Source: Deinococcus indicus
GTDB lineage: Bacteria; Deinococcota; Deinococci; Deinococcales; Deinococcaceae
Direction: 5' to 3'
Assembly: GCF_002198095.1 (NCBI RefSeq)
Contig: NZ_NHMK01000020.1
Location: forward strand, 1 to 64,000
Length of the DNA stretch: 64,000 bases
How positions within the stretch are numbered: position 1 is the first letter of the stretch; each line of letters starts with the position of its first letter. Below, piece after piece: positions 35,392 to 49,148 of the stretch. Position numbers and translations under genes: made by a program. The notes under the pieces were generated by a model. The model did not search any database, had not been told where the DNA came from, and saw only the letters and a list, made by a program, of their open reading frames with translations.

Positions 35392-37170
35392 ATGAACCGG
35401 ACCCACGCCCTGCTGGCAACGACCCTCGCCCTGACCCTGGCCGCCTGCGGACAACCCACGACCGTCGCCCCGGACGCCGCCGCCCCGACCGCCCCCGTCG
35501 CCGGGACGCCGGCCGGGACGGACAGCTACCTCGTGGGGTTCCGCCAGCCGCTGACCGCCCAGAACCTCGGGGGTCAGGAACTCGCCGCGCAGGCCGCCGT
35601 GCAGGCGCAGGCCATCACCGCAGCGGGCGGCGTGATCAGCAGCCAGTGGGCGGACATCAGCGCCGCCGCCGTGCGCCTGAACCCTGCGGCCCTCGCGGCG
35701 CTGCGCGCCAACCCCAGCGTCGAGTACGTCGAGCAGGAAGCCGTTCACCGCGCCCAGGGCCGCCCCAGCGGCACCAGTGACGCCCGCCCCGCCTCTACGC
35801 TGTCGGCGCAGGGGGCTACGCTGTCGGCGCAGCGGCTGGGCGCGCAGGCGCTGTACGCACCCAGCGGCGAGTTCACCTGGGGCGACAACGCCCTGCGCGT
35901 CCCGGCCCTGCGCGCCGCCGGGTACACCGGCGCGAGCACCACCAGGGTGGCCGTGTGCGTCCTGGATACCGGCATCGACGGGAACCACCCGGAATTCCAG
36001 CGGAAACTGACGGGCTTCAAAAACTTCGTGACGACCGAGACCAACCGCAACGACCCCTACGCCCTGAACGACGTGGACGGGCACGGCACGCACGTCGCCG
36101 GGACCGTGTTCGCGCAGTACGGCGCGGGGACCGGCGCGGCCGGACTCCTGGGCGGCATGGACTCGGCGGGCGTGGGTGGCGTGGCGACCGGCGCGAACCT
36201 GTTCGTCGGGCGCGTGCTGGGTGACACCGGGTCCGGCAGCAGCAGCGGCATCATCAACGGCGTGAACTGGTGCGTGGCGCAGCTGAAATCGCAGGGCGGC
36301 ACGCAGGACCGGGTCGTGGTGTCCATGAGCCTGGGCGGCGGCAGTAAGAGCCAGACCGAGCAGCGCGCGTACACCGCCGCGTACAACAAGGGCGCGCTGA
36401 TCATCGCGGCGACCGGGAATGACGGCGCGGCCGTGTCCTACCCCGCCGCGTACACCCAGGTGGCGGGCGTGGCCGCCGTGGACAGCAACCTCGCCAAGGC
36501 GGACTTCAGTAACTTCGGCACGCAGGTGGACCTGTCGGGGCCCGGCGTGGCTGTCCTGAGTCCCGTGCCGCTCGGTCAGGGCACAGCCGCGAGCGCCTCG
36601 GGCGGCGGCGTGACCTTCACGGACGTGCAGGCGGCCGACAAGACCGGGCGGGGCAGCTTCACCGGCGCCGTCGTCGCGGCGGGCGGCACGAACAACGAGT
36701 TCTGCGGCGCCGGCACCCGTAACGCCGCCCTGAACGGCAACATCGCCCTGATCGCGCGCGGCACCTGCTCCTTCGAGGAGAAGACCGCGAACGCTGTCGC
36801 CAGCGGCGCCCGCGGCGTCATGATCTACAACAACGCTGCCGGCGCCCTGGGCATCAGCCTGACGAACACCTACGCCGTGCCGGTCGTGGGCATCCAGCAG
36901 GCGGACGGGCAGGCGCTGCTGGGCAAACTGCCCGCCAGCGGCACCGTCGCCGTCACGAGCGCCGACTACGCATACCTCGACGGGACCAGCATGGCCACCC
37001 CGCACGTCAGCGCCGCCGCTGCCGTCGTCTGGGCCGCCAAACCCACCCTGACGAACACCGGGCTGCTCAACCTGCTGACCAGCACCGCCAGGGACCTGGG
37101 CACGGCTGGCCGGGACAATAACTTCGGGTACGGTCTGGTCGACCCGCTGAAGGCCATCACCGGGCAGTAA
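35392..37170 (+). CDS. Secreted S8 serine peptidase (subtilase) with inhibitor I9 and PA insert
   Basis: A 592-residue lipoprotein-type preproprotein: lipobox LTLAAC (C19), I9 propeptide (about 44-118), S8 catalytic domain with D192 (VLDTGIDGNHP), H231 (DVDGHGTHVAGT) and S533 (DGTSMATPH). A PA domain is inserted between His and Ser blocks (about 390-510), as in some subtilases that select substrates or protein partners. The linker before the mature domain contains a 17-nt duplication giving TLSAQ twice. GGAGG Shine-Dalgarno. Probably degrades extracellular proteins. Confidence 0.93.
   Translation: MNRTHALLATTLALTLAACGQPTTVAPDAAAPTAPVAGTPAGTDSYLVGFRQPLTAQNLGGQELAAQAAVQAQAITAAGGVISSQWADISAAAVRLNPAALAALRANPSVEYVEQEAVHRAQGRPSGTSDARPASTLSAQGATLSAQRLGAQALYAPSGEFTWGDNALRVPALRAAGYTGASTTRVAVCVLDTGIDGNHPEFQRKLTGFKNFVTTETNRNDPYALNDVDGHGTHVAGTVFAQYGAGTGAAGLLGGMDSAGVGGVATGANLFVGRVLGDTGSGSSSGIINGVNWCVAQLKSQGGTQDRVVVSMSLGGGSKSQTEQRAYTAAYNKGALIIAATGNDGAAVSYPAAYTQVAGVAAVDSNLAKADFSNFGTQVDLSGPGVAVLSPVPLGQGTAASASGGGVTFTDVQAADKTGRGSFTGAVVAAGGTNNEFCGAGTRNAALNGNIALIARGTCSFEEKTANAVASGARGVMIYNNAAGALGISLTNTYAVPVVGIQQADGQALLGKLPASGTVAVTSADYAYLDGTSMATPHVSAAAAVVWAAKPTLTNTGLLNLLTSTARDLGTAGRDNNFGYGLVDPLKAITGQ
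35795..35832 (+). repeat. 17-nt direct duplication inside the subtilase gene
   Basis: CTACGCTGTCGGCGCAG occurs at 35795-35811 and again at 35816-35832 (period 21), keeping the frame. It encodes a repeated TLSAQ in the linker between propeptide and catalytic domain, a place where copy number changes would be tolerated. Confidence 0.8.
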
Positions 37171-37184
37171 ACGTCCCCTGCACG

Positions 37185-37222
37185 CAGCACCCCCTTCCAC
37201 GCGGAGGGGGTGCTGTTCATTT
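37185..37222 (+). terminator. Terminator after the subtilase gene
   Basis: CAGCACCCCC (37185-37194) pairs with GGGGGTGCTG (37206-37215) around an 11-nt loop and is followed by TTCATTT. It lies between the convergent subtilase and desaturase genes and may serve both. Confidence 0.75.
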
Positions 37223-38564
37223 ACCAGCCGGCCTCTCTCAGCAGGCGGTCCACGATCAGCGCGCCGCCCAGGATGGCAGGCAGGCCGCCGCCGGGGTGGA
37301 CGCCGGTGCCGACCTGCCAGAGGTCGCGGGTCAGGCGGTACGGTTGCGGGTGCAGCGGGCCGCCGCGCAGGGCGGGCAGGGCCGCGCCGTAGATCGCGCC
37401 GCCCGGATGGCCGCCCCGCGCGTAGTGGGCGGGGTTCAGGGTGACGGTCCCGGACGCGGGGGCGAGCAGGTCCGGCACGTTCAGGGTGCGTTCCGCGCGC
37501 CGCAGTTGCGCCTGCACCCAGGGGTGGTCGGCGGTCAGGGGGCGGCCGGTGGGGGGCGCGGTCAGCAGCACGGCGAGGCGGGGGCCGTCCGCGTGCACGA
37601 GGGTCAGGGTGGTGTGCGGGAGGGCTCCGGCGCGCAGGGCGGCGCGGAAGTGGCGGAAGCTGCCGGGCGGGATGACGCTGGTGGCGGGCAGCGGCGCGGG
37701 GGCGGGCAGCGCGGCGTACAGGGCGACGCCACTGACCGTGCGGGGACCGGGCCGGGGCGAGTGCCCGCGCAGCCGGGCGAGGCGAGCCGGGTCCACGGCG
37801 CTGACGATCAGGGCGTGGCGGCGGACCTCTCCCCCGTTCAGAGTCAGGGTGGGGCCGCTCAGGGCGCGGACGCCCACCCCCTCGCGGATGGTCACGCCGC
37901 GCGCCTCGCCGAAGCGGCGCAGGGTGTCGAGCAGCGCGCCCATGCCCTGGGCGGGCCGGAACACGTCCGCGCCCACCAGTGCGGGAATCAGGGCGTACAG
38001 GGCCGGGGCGTCGGCGGGGCTCAGGCCGGCGTTCAGGGCGTGCGTGGCGAGCGCGTGCTCCAGTGCGGGCGGCAGATGCCGGGCGCGCAGCCACGCGGCG
38101 GCGCTGGCGTGCGGCGCGGTGGCGCGCAGCAGCGCCGCCGACGCCCGCAGGAACGCCGGGTCGTTCAGGCGCGGCGGGGTGATCAGCAGGGTGGTCAGGT
38201 GCGCCCGCAGGGGGTGGGCGGCCCTCACGTACCGCTGCCAGTGGGGGAACAGCGCATGGCCGGGCGGCACAGGCAGCGGCACCGGCCCGTGCGGCGTGTG
38301 GTGCACGCCCAGAGCGCCGGGCAGGGGGCGCAGGTCCAGCGGGTTGGGTTCGTGCAGGCGGGCCAGCACGGCTCGCCACACGTCCGGGAAGGTGAAGAGG
38401 CTGGGGCCGGTGTCGAAGCTCAGGCCGCCCGCCTGTTCGCGGCGCAGCTTGCCGCCCGCGCGGTCCTGCTCGTACACGGTGACCGCGTGCCCGCGACCGG
38501 CCAGCAGCGCAGCCAGGGTCAGTCCGGCAACCCCGCCCCCCACCACGCCGACCGTGCGACTCAC
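37221..38564 (-). CDS. FAD-dependent carotenoid desaturase-like oxidoreductase (CrtI/CrtD family)
   Basis: A 447-residue flavoprotein with N-terminal dinucleotide motif [19 protein letters not shown] and [16 protein letters not shown], the start of phytoene desaturase-type enzymes, and the C-terminal [20 protein letters not shown] typical of CrtI/CrtD. Compared with CrtI it is short, like 3,4-desaturases and ketolase-like relatives. The GTG start sits two bases from the UbiA stop, so the pair is translationally linked. The neighbouring CarH-like regulator supports a carotenoid role; the exact desaturation step is not determined. Confidence 0.8.
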   Translation of the reverse strand: MSRTVGVVGGGVAGLTLAALLAGRGHAVTVYEQDRAGGKLRREQAGGLSFDTGPSLFTFPDVWRAVLARLHEPNPLDLRPLPGALGVHHTPHGPVPLPVPPGHALFPHWQRYVRAAHPLRAHLTTLLITPPRLNDPAFLRASAALLRATAPHASAAAWLRARHLPPALEHALATHALNAGLSPADAPALYALIPALVGADVFRPAQGMGALLDTLRRFGEARGVTIREGVGVRALSGPTLTLNGGEVRRHALIVSAVDPARLARLRGHSPRPGPRTVSGVALYAALPAPAPLPATSVIPPGSFRHFRAALRAGALPHTTLTLVHADGPRLAVLLTAPPTGRPLTADHPWVQAQLRRAERTLNVPDLLAPASGTVTLNPAHYARGGHPGGAIYGAALPALRGGPLHPQPYRLTRDLWQVGTGVHPGGGLPAILGGALIVDRLLREAGW

Positions 38565-38565
38565 C

Positions 38566-39456
38566 CTACAGGCCGGTCCACTGCCCGCGCGCCAGCAGGT
38601 ACACGAGCTGCACGCCGGCGACCGCGCCCACGATCCAGGGCGTGACGATGCTCAGCGGGTACAGCCGCGCGGCCTGTTCGGGCGTCGGGCGGCGCAGCAG
38701 GGCCAGGGCCATGCCGCCGCAGGTCAGCAGCAACGCCAGCGCCGTGAGTTTCGAGGCGGGCAGCAGCAGCGCGGCCGCCAGCGCGAACCACGCCAGGGCG
38801 TAGGCGGCGCTGCCGCGCACACCCAGGGTCGTGGCGACCGTGCGCGTCCCGGCGGCCCGGTCGGCGGGAATGTCCTGCGCGGCGTCGAAGGCGTGCTTCC
38901 CGACCGAGTAGCTCATGAGGGCCAGCAGCGGTCCCCACGGCGCGGGGCTGCCCAGCGTCAGGGCCGGGAGGATCAGCGGCAGGGCGTACGCGACGTTGCT
39001 CAGGCCGTCCAGGAAGGGGCGGCCCTTCAGGCGCAGGGGCGGCAGGCTGTACGCCGCGAACAGGACCGCCGACAGCAGCAGCGCGGCCGTCGCGGCCGGC
39101 GGGAGCAGCAGCGTCAGCAGCAGCAGCGCGGGAATGTTCAGCAGCAGCGTGGCGCGCAGCAGCGGTCCCCCCTCGTGCAGGGTCAGGCGCGCGCCCTGCC
39201 AGCCGCCCTTGCGGGACGAGCGGGCGTCCTCCTCGCGGTCGGACAGGTCGTTCAGGCCGTAGATCAGCAGGTTGAACGGCAGCGTCAGGTACGCCAGCAG
39301 CGCCAGCAGCCCGGCGTCCAGGGTGTACAGCCGCCCCGAGAGCCACACGCCCGTGACGAGCGTCCCGACCGTGTTCACCCACAGCGCCGGACGGGACACG
39401 GTCAGCAGGCGCCGCAGCGGCAGGCGGTGGGTTCGGGGAGAGACGGCGCCGGACAT
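38566..39456 (-). CDS. UbiA-family prenyltransferase
   Basis: A 296-residue membrane protein with about eight hydrophobic segments and the two aspartate-rich motifs of UbiA enzymes: NDLSDREED (NxxxDxxxD type) and [13 protein letters not shown]. It transfers prenyl groups onto an acceptor. Family members include quinone prenyltransferases and carotenoid elongases; pairing with a CrtD-like gene and a CarH regulator makes a carotenoid or light-induced isoprenoid acceptor plausible. The minus-strand TACAAT box (39468-39473) ends 11 bases before the ATG. Confidence 0.85.
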   Translation of the reverse strand: MSGAVSPRTHRLPLRRLLTVSRPALWVNTVGTLVTGVWLSGRLYTLDAGLLALLAYLTLPFNLLIYGLNDLSDREEDARSSRKGGWQGARLTLHEGGPLLRATLLLNIPALLLLTLLLPPAATAALLLSAVLFAAYSLPPLRLKGRPFLDGLSNVAYALPLILPALTLGSPAPWGPLLALMSYSVGKHAFDAAQDIPADRAAGTRTVATTLGVRGSAAYALAWFALAAALLLPASKLTALALLLTCGGMALALLRRPTPEQAARLYPLSIVTPWIVGAVAGVQLVYLLARGQWTGL

Positions 39457-39555
39457 GAGCAATCCGCATTGTATGCACGGGGCGGGCCGGGCAGATGCCC
39501 CTTGGGCGTAATCCTTACCATCGGCCGGTGCGGCCGTGCGGCACAATACGGCGAG
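39457..39555. promoter_or_regulatory. Divergent promoter region between ubiA-crtD and the CarH-like gene
   Basis: It contains TACAAT on the minus strand (39468-39473) for the UbiA gene and a CACAAT on the plus strand near 39542 for the CarH-like gene. Both start codons are near their boxes. CarH operators in Thermus lie over such promoters; I see no perfect palindrome but the TGTAT/ACAAT words on both sides are candidates. Confidence 0.45.
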
Positions 39556-40548
39556 ATGAAGCCGACTGCCGGACGGTCCCAGACCGGAATGTTCACCGCC
39601 TCGGAGGTCGAGGCGCGGACCGGTGTCCCTGCCACGACGCTGCGGCAGTGGGAACGCCGGTACGGGTTCCCGCACCCGGCCCGCAACGCCAGCGGGTACC
39701 GCCTGTACTCGCCGGGGGACGTGGCCGCCATTCAGTACATGCAGTCGCAGTTGCAGTCGGGCGTGCCGGCCAGCCGCGCCGCCGAACTGACCGTGCAGGC
39801 CATGGCCGGGAGCGGCCCGGCGCCCACCCCCCAGGACCGCGCCGCTCCCGAGCCGGACCGCGCGGCGCCCGAGCAGGGACGCAGCGGCGCGCAGTGGTCG
39901 GCGCTGCTCACGCAGGCGCTGATCGACTCGGACACGGACCGCGCGGCAGCCGTGCTGTCCGAGGCGCACGCGCAGATTCCGGTCGAGGTCGTCATGACCG
40001 ACGTGATCAGCCCCACCATGATCGAGATCGGCGCCCGCTGGGAACGCGGGGAGATCACGGTCGCGCACGAGCATCAGGCGACCGCGTTCCTGCGGTCACG
40101 CATCTCGGGCCTGATGGACGTGGCGGGCGTGCAGGCCGGCTTCGGGCCGCTGGTCGTGGCCGCCTGCGCCCCGCAGGAGCAGCACGAACTGGGCCTGATG
40201 ATGCTCACGCTGGCGCTGCGCCGCCGGGGCGTGCGCGTGGCGTACCTGGGCGCGAACGTCCCGCTGGGCGACCTGGCGGTGTACGCCCGGCAACGCGAGG
40301 CCCGCGCGGTCCTGCTGGCCCTGAACGGCACCTGGGCGCTGGAATCCACCCTGGAACACCTGCGGGACCTGGACGGCCTGAACGTGCCGCTGTTCGTGGG
40401 GGGCGCGCTGCTGAACAGCCAGCCGCACCTGGCGCGCACCCTGCGCGGCGAGTACGCCGGGCCGGACGCCCCCAGCGCCGCGCAGCAGATCGCGGCCCGG
40501 CTGCTGGGCGGCGCGCCCCCCCCTCATCCTCCCGGAGGTTCAGAATGA
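39556..40548 (+). CDS. carH: CarH-type MerR regulator with adenosylcobalamin photosensor domain
   Basis: The 330-residue protein has an N-terminal MerR helix-turn-helix ([20 protein letters not shown]), a linker of about 40 alanine/proline residues, a four-helix bundle and a cobalamin-binding domain. The light-sensing Wx9EH motif is present: W162, E172 and H173. The B12-ligating ExHxxG motif is at E208, H210 and G213. Spacing from W to H matches Thermus CarH, where darkness gives a repressing tetramer and light breaks it. Its start overlaps no gene; the stop overlaps the next ATG. Likely controls the divergent ubiA-desaturase genes. Confidence 0.9.
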   Translation: MKPTAGRSQTGMFTASEVEARTGVPATTLRQWERRYGFPHPARNASGYRLYSPGDVAAIQYMQSQLQSGVPASRAAELTVQAMAGSGPAPTPQDRAAPEPDRAAPEQGRSGAQWSALLTQALIDSDTDRAAAVLSEAHAQIPVEVVMTDVISPTMIEIGARWERGEITVAHEHQATAFLRSRISGLMDVAGVQAGFGPLVVAACAPQEQHELGLMMLTLALRRRGVRVAYLGANVPLGDLAVYARQREARAVLLALNGTWALESTLEHLRDLDGLNVPLFVGGALLNSQPHLARTLRGEYAGPDAPSAAQQIAARLLGGAPPPHPPGGSE

Positions 40549-41426
40549 ACGTACTCGTCACCGGAGCCAGCGGCTTCGTCGGAAAGGCCGTCGTGGCCGA
40601 ACTGCTCAAGCACGGACACACCGTCACGGCCGGCAGCCGCTCGGGCGGCGACGTGGGCGGCGCGCGCGGCGTGAAGCTGGACATCACCGACCCCGGCAGC
40701 GTGCAGCGCGCCGTGGGGCAGGCCGACCCGCAGGTGGTCGTGCATCTGGTCGGCATCATCGCCGAGAAGGGCGACCAGACCTTCACGCGCGTGCATGTGG
40801 ACGGCACCCGCAACGTCCTGGCGGCCACGCCACGCGGCGCGCGCTACGTCCACATGAGCGCCCTGGGCGCGCGCGAGGACAGCGCCAGCGGGTACTCCAG
40901 CAGCAAGGCGAAGGCCGAGGCGCTCGTGCGGGCCAGCGGCCTGAACTGGACGATCTTCCAGCCCAGCCTGATCTTCGGGCCGGGCGACGACTTCTTCGGG
41001 CGTGTGCTGCGGGAACTCGTGAGCGCCGCGCCGGTCGTGCCGCAGATCGGGAACGGCCGCTTTCCGTTCCGGCCGGTCAGCGTGCAGGACGTGGCGCAGG
41101 CCTTCGCGCTGGCGGCGGGTTCCGACCTGGGCGCCGGGCAGACCTTCGCGCTGACCGGCCCGCAGGAATTCACGTTCCGGGAACTGCTGGAACTGGAACT
41201 CGGCGCGCTGGGCAGGAAGAAACCCATCGTGCCGGTCCCGCTGCCGCTGATGGACCTCGCCGTGCCGCTGATGCAGGTGCTGCCCAGCCCGCCCATCACG
41301 CGCCACCAGTACGCCATGCTGAAAGAGGGCAACACCGCCCCGAACGAACCGGCCCGCACGCTGTTCGACCTGCCCATGCGCCGCCTGCCCGACGACCTGC
41401 CGGGCCTGCTGCGCGCCGGGCGCTGA
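40545..41426 (+). CDS. NAD(P)-binding atypical SDR protein (complex I NDUFA9-like)
   Basis: A 293-residue protein with Rossmann motif [20 protein letters not shown] at the N-terminus, and [20 protein letters not shown] with ILFGPGDDF-like ([14 protein letters not shown]) segments, as in NDUFA9 and other atypical SDRs that bind but may not turn over NAD(P). The SDR tyrosine is present (Y in [10 protein letters not shown]). ATGA overlap with carH means it is in the same transcript. A quinone or isoprenoid-related role is suggested only by context. Confidence 0.8.
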   Translation: MNVLVTGASGFVGKAVVAELLKHGHTVTAGSRSGGDVGGARGVKLDITDPGSVQRAVGQADPQVVVHLVGIIAEKGDQTFTRVHVDGTRNVLAATPRGARYVHMSALGAREDSASGYSSSKAKAEALVRASGLNWTIFQPSLIFGPGDDFFGRVLRELVSAAPVVPQIGNGRFPFRPVSVQDVAQAFALAAGSDLGAGQTFALTGPQEFTFRELLELELGALGRKKPIVPVPLPLMDLAVPLMQVLPSPPITRHQYAMLKEGNTAPNEPARTLFDLPMRRLPDDLPGLLRAGR

Positions 41427-41451
41427 CGCGAAGCGCGCGGGCGGGTGCGGG

Positions 41452-41991
41452 TTACAGCGAGCGGGGCAGGTCCTGAAGGACCGTGACGGACATGGGCGGC
41501 TCGCCCTGCCGGAACGCCGCGAGGTACCCGGTGACGGTCCCCCCGGCCCTCTCGACCAGCCGGGCCAGCGCCTGCGCGGTTCCGCCACTGGCGATCACGT
41601 CCTGCACGATGGCCACCCGGCGTCCGCGCAGCCGCTCGGCGTGCGGGCCGTCCAGCCACAGCGTCTCGGTGACGCCCAGCGTCATGCTGGGCACCTCCTG
41701 AATCAGCGGGGACTGCATGTACGTGCGGCGTTTCTTGCGGGCGCAGACGTACGGCAGGCCGCTGCGGTCGCTCAGTTCGTGAGTGAGCGGCAGGGCGTTC
41801 GTGACGACCGTCAGCAGCACCTCGGTCTGCGCGGGAATCAGCGCGACGAGTTCCTGCGCCGCCACGTTCGTGAATTCGCTGTCACCGATGAATTCCACCA
41901 GTGGGACGCGGCCCAGGTTCCCGGCGCGCACGGTCGGCAGCGTGCGCTCCAGACCGCCGATCGTGACCGTCAGTTCGTTCGGGTTGTTCAT
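41452..41991 (-). CDS. Phosphoribosyltransferase family protein, copy 1
   Basis: A 179-residue type I PRTase-fold protein related to adenine/xanthine phosphoribosyltransferase. The PRPP loop reads [16 protein letters not shown]: the first of the two conserved acidic residues is [17 protein letters not shown] is the flexible loop. It is about 40 percent alike to the gene upstream, evidence of an ancient tandem duplication. The Q substitution may weaken catalysis or mark a regulatory role. Start at [13 protein letters not shown] matches copy 2. Confidence 0.8.
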   Translation of the reverse strand: MNNPNELTVTIGGLERTLPTVRAGNLGRVPLVEFIGDSEFTNVAAQELVALIPAQTEVLLTVVTNALPLTHELSDRSGLPYVCARKKRRTYMQSPLIQEVPSMTLGVTETLWLDGPHAERLRGRRVAIVQDVIASGGTAQALARLVERAGGTVTGYLAAFRQGEPPMSVTVLQDLPRSL

Positions 41992-42127
41992 GGCCCACAC
42001 CCTATCCCGCCGGTCTACCCGGACTTTCAGGTCCGCCCGCCCGGAAGGCCAGGGTGTCCAGCCCGGCGGAACGCCGGCAGGCAGCAGGCTGCCGCCCCCC
42101 GCGTGAGGGAGCGGCAGCGCAGAAGGC

Positions 42128-42165
42128 TCAATCGGGCTTCGCAGCCCGTTCAACCGGAGTCCGGA

Positions 42166-42168
<3 letters not shown>
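42128..42168. repeat. Palindromic repeat family copy (between phosphoribosyltransferase genes)
   Basis: TCAATCGGGCTTCGCAGCCC followed by GTTCAACCGGAGTCCGGATCA. The stem GGGCT/AGCCC-type centre is intact. The final TCA (42166-42168) is the TGA stop of copy 2 on the minus strand. Confidence 0.8.
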
Positions 42169-42699
<531 letters not shown>

Positions 42700-42739
42700 T
42701 CTGAGCAGTGTAGTACGGACCTCCCTACCGCACCGCGGG

Positions 42740-44197
42740 TCAGTCCAGGGGCTGGCCGTTCAGGGTGGCGCGGCCCTGATCGAGGCGCAGGTCGAGGCCC
42801 AGCTGATCGCCGCTGCGGGTCAGGTACCCGGCGCCGAGCAGGGTGTCGATGTCGGCCAGTTCGGCCAGCGGGCCGAGGTTGCCGAGCAGGCCGGTCAGGG
42901 CCGCCTGGGTGCCGCTGAGCTTCAGTTGCAGGTCCGCCAGGGGCAGCAGCGTGTCGGGCCGGTCGGGCAGGGCCTGCAGTTGCGGGTCGGTCAGGCGGGC
43001 CGCGCCGGGCAGGGAGAACTGGCCGGTCAGGGTGACGTTCCCGCCGGGCTGCGTGACGTTCAGGCGCTCCAGCCGCAGGACCGGGGTGTCTTTCAACAGG
43101 GTCAGCAGGTCGGCGCGGGCCTGCGCCTGCTGTGCGGGATCGAGGGTCGCGAAGGGGTCGGCGGGGTCCGGCGCTGTCGGCGTCTCTTTCAGTGCCGGGG
43201 CCTCGTTCAGCAGGGTTGCGAGGCGCGCGAGGGGTTCCCTGGCGAGGTGTCCGAGGCTCAGGTGCAGTTGCAGGTCGCGCAGGGTCTGGGCGGCGCCGTC
43301 CGGGCCCGGCAGGGTGAGGGTGCCGACGTCGTAGCGGACGGCGCTGTTCAGGTAGTCGCCCTCGCCGGTCGTGTCGGCGCTGATGTTCAGGGCGGTCAGG
43401 TTCATGGCCGCTCCGTCTCCCTGGAGGGCCGCGCGGTCCAGGGTCAGGCTGGCGCGGCCCAGGCCGATGGGGTCGGTGGGGCCGCTGCGGCGGTTCTCGC
43501 CGGTCAGGGTGACGCGGCCGACGGTGGCGGTGGTGGGGTTGCCGTCGCCGGGGTCGCGGACGGTCAGGCCGGGCCAGCTGAGGTTCAGGCGGGTGTCGTG
43601 ACCCTCGGCGTCCACGGTGCCGCCCAGCGGCTCCCAGGTGACGGTGGTGCCCTGTTCGGTCAGGGTGCCGCCCGGCACGTCCACGCGGCTGTGGGTGTCT
43701 CCGGCCAGTCCGATGACGGTCTGCACCTGCGGCTGGCGGTCCGGGAAGGCGCGGGCGTACGCGGCCTGCGCCTGGGGGTCCTCGGGGCGGAAGGTGGTGG
43801 TCACGGTGGCCTGCCCGACGCCGCTGAAGGCCGGGAGCGGGCCGTGCCGGATGTCGTTCGTGACCAGCAGGGCCTGCGAGGCGCCGGTGCTGCCGGGCAG
43901 CGTGAGCCGCAGCACCTGGGTGCTGTGCGTGAAGCCGCGTGTGTACGACACCTGCTCGACCTGTGCGCCCGAGGCGGCGGCGCGGGCGCGCAGGGTGGTG
44001 GTCAGGTCGGCCGTCAGGGTCTGGGCGCGGGCGGAGAACACGGCGGTCGCGCCGGCATACGCGCCGACCAGCAGCAGCGCCCCCAGGGCAACGGCGGCCA
44101 GCGGGCGGGCCGGGCGGGAACGGGTGGGCCGGGAAGCGGGGGTGCCGGATGTGTTCGGACTGCGGGGAGTCGGGCTGGGGGGAATCGGATCGGTCAT
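42740..44197 (-). CDS. YdgA/DUF945-like membrane-anchored protein
   Basis: A 485-residue protein with a proline/threonine-rich cytoplasmic N-terminus (about 30 residues), one transmembrane segment ([22 protein letters not shown]) and a large beta-rich exported domain with repeated short strands ([36 protein letters not shown]). The layout fits the YdgA/DUF945 family, related to AsmA-like proteins of the cell envelope. Function unknown. It is transcribed alone, upstream of the two PRTases. Confidence 0.7.
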   Translation of the reverse strand: MTDPIPPSPTPRSPNTSGTPASRPTRSRPARPLAAVALGALLLVGAYAGATAVFSARAQTLTADLTTTLRARAAASGAQVEQVSYTRGFTHSTQVLRLTLPGSTGASQALLVTNDIRHGPLPAFSGVGQATVTTTFRPEDPQAQAAYARAFPDRQPQVQTVIGLAGDTHSRVDVPGGTLTEQGTTVTWEPLGGTVDAEGHDTRLNLSWPGLTVRDPGDGNPTTATVGRVTLTGENRRSGPTDPIGLGRASLTLDRAALQGDGAAMNLTALNISADTTGEGDYLNSAVRYDVGTLTLPGPDGAAQTLRDLQLHLSLGHLAREPLARLATLLNEAPALKETPTAPDPADPFATLDPAQQAQARADLLTLLKDTPVLRLERLNVTQPGGNVTLTGQFSLPGAARLTDPQLQALPDRPDTLLPLADLQLKLSGTQAALTGLLGNLGPLAELADIDTLLGAGYLTRSGDQLGLDLRLDQGRATLNGQPLD

Positions 44198-44355
44198 GGG
44201 GTCTCCTGCGGGGCCGGGTGGGGGTGGTGCCGGCAGGCTAGCGGGCGGGCCGGACGGGCGCTGCCGCAGGTGCCCTTGACAGCCGGTCAGTACGGTGGCG
44301 GGTCATGACGAGGGTGGTCTGCACGGGGAATCTGTGGATGCACGCAGCCGGGCGG

Positions 44356-44400
44356 GCCGCCGCACCGTCACCCGCCGCACCGTCAACCGCCGCGCCGTGG
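44356..44400. repeat. Three tandem copies of a 15-nt unit
   Basis: CCGCCGCACCGTCA-type units with a 15-nt period occupy 44356-44370, 44371-44385 and 44386-44400, the last one diverged. The array lies in the 297-bp gap before the sulfur gene cluster. Other parts of the gap hold no gene I can support. Confidence 0.6.
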
Positions 44401-44448
44401 AGGGACTGGTGTGGGCGGCGTGAAGGGCCGCTCCGGGCACCTGTCTGG

Positions 44449-44458
44449 ATAGTTGACT
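44449..44458 (+). promoter_or_regulatory. Shared ATAGTTGA element before the sulfite reductase cluster
   Basis: ATAGTTGACT lies 46 bp before the DUF4395 start and includes a TTGACT that could be a -35 box. ATAGTTGAGT lies at 47853-47862 before the ATP sulfurylase gene. A shared regulator of the two sulfur units is possible; I could not place a convincing -10. Confidence 0.4.
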
Positions 44459-44494
44459 TGTTTTGTCCGCCATAAAGGTTTACCTTTTTTGTCA

Positions 44495-44947
44495 ATGATT
44501 GCCTCCGCCCCCACCCGACAGCCCGCGCGCACGGACCTCAGCGCCCTGAAGTTCAACCAGCTGAGCGTGGTCTTCGTGACGCTGCTGGCCGTGATCCTGA
44601 CCCTGCCGGCCCTGACGCTGATCCTGGGCGCCGCCATGCTGCTGGGGGCCGTGCGCCCCGACCTCTCCCCCATGCGCGCCGCGTACCGCCTGCTGGGCCC
44701 CGCCCTGGGCCTGAGGCCCGAGGTCGTGGACGAGGACCCCCGCGCGCACCACTTCGCGCAGGGCGTGGGCGGCACCTTCCTGCTGGCCTCGGCCGCCTTC
44801 ACGCTGGCGGGCCTGCCGGTGGCGGGCGCGCTGCTGGGCGTGGTCGTGATCGCCCTGGCCGTCCTGAACCTGACCGAGAAGATCTGCGTGGGGTGCATCA
44901 TGTACTTCCAGTTCCGCCGCCTGCGTTACCGCCTGCTCGGCCGCTGA
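44495..44947 (+). CDS. DUF4395 membrane protein
   Basis: A 150-residue protein with four hydrophobic segments (for example VVFVTLLAVILTLPALTLI and GALLGVVVIALAVLNL) and the C-terminal family motif EKICVGCIMYFQFRRL with a CxxC pair. DUF4395 proteins are often found with sulfur-transfer or thioredoxin-like genes, so the CxxC may be redox-active at the membrane. It is the first gene of the cysteine/sulfite cluster. ATG at 44495 fits the domain start. Confidence 0.85.
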   Translation: MIASAPTRQPARTDLSALKFNQLSVVFVTLLAVILTLPALTLILGAAMLLGAVRPDLSPMRAAYRLLGPALGLRPEVVDEDPRAHHFAQGVGGTFLLASAAFTLAGLPVAGALLGVVVIALAVLNLTEKICVGCIMYFQFRRLRYRLLGR

Positions 44948-44995
44948 GCCCGCCCACCGACCCACGAGCCCCCCGCACCCCCCAGAGGACCCACC

Positions 44996-46563
<1,568 letters not shown>

Positions 46564-46567
<4 letters not shown>

Positions 46568-47099
46568 CCGCCGTGGCCGAGCAGCAGGCCGTCGGCACGG
46601 GCCGCGTGGTGTGGCTGACCGGCCTGAGCGGCGCGGGCAAGAGCACCCTGGCGAGCGCCCTGCACGCCGAACTGCTGGCGCGCGGCGTGGCCGTGGAACT
46701 GCTCGACGGTGACGCGGTGCGCGAGAACCTCAGCAAGGGCCTGGGCTTCTCGAAGGCCGACCGGGACACGAACGTGCGCCGCATCGGCTTCGTGGCGGGC
46801 CTGCTGGCCAAACACGGTGTGACGGTCCTCGTCAGCGCGATCAGCCCCTACGCCGACACGCGCCGCGAGGTGCTGGACAGCCTGCCGGACGCGCTGGAGG
46901 TCTTCGTGGACGCCCCGCTGGACGTCGTGACGGCGCGGGACGTGAAGGGCCTGTACCTGAAGGCCATCGCCGGGGAGATCCCGCACTTCACCGGGGTCAG
47001 CGACCCCTACGAGGCGCCCGAGAACCCGGACCTGCACCTGCGTACCGACCTCATCAGCGTCGAGGACGGCGTACGGCAGCTGCTGGAGGCTCTGAAGGT

Positions 47100-47103
<4 letters not shown>
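46564..47103 (+). CDS. cysC: Adenylylsulfate (APS) kinase
   Basis: A 179-residue kinase making PAPS from APS and ATP. Walker [12 protein letters not shown] at about 20-30, [35 protein letters not shown] and [10 protein letters not shown] are characteristic. Overlaps both neighbours by four bases. Its presence beside an APS-type reductase suggests that PAPS is made for sulfotransferases or as a branch rather than for reduction. Confidence 0.95.
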
Positions 47104-47783
<680 letters not shown>

Positions 47784-47817
47784 TGCGCCGCTGTTGACGT
47801 TGCCCGTCACACCTGCC

Positions 47818-47842
47818 GCCGCCCGAGTTCCGAGCGGCTTTT
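47818..47842 (+). terminator. Weak terminator after cysH
   Basis: GCCGC (47818-47822) and GCGGC (47834-47838) flank CCGAGTTCCGA, followed by TTTT (47839-47842). The 5-bp stem is short, so termination is probably partial. It separates the cysH gene from the ATP sulfurylase start and its ATAGTTGA element. Confidence 0.35.
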
Positions 47843-47885
47843 CCTGCCCCGAATAGTTGAGTCTTTTCATCAAGAGGTCCGACCC

Positions 47886-49052
<1,167 letters not shown>

Positions 49053-49148
49053 GCCGCGAGCTGAAGGAAACCTGAAGGGACGGCCGGGCCGGTCACACGT
49101 GCGCGCCCGCCGTCCCGCTTGAAATGCATCATCCACCCCGGAGGGCCC

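Noticed and set aside
37441..39555. Long N-terminal extension of the CarH-like gene
   Set aside because: The extension is antisense to the desaturase and UbiA genes and has no family similarity; the MerR domain begins just after the ATG at 39556.
44459..44494. Sulfur-responsive riboswitch (SAM type) before the sulfur cluster
   Set aside because: I see no SAM-riboswitch core or terminator-antiterminator pair in the leader.
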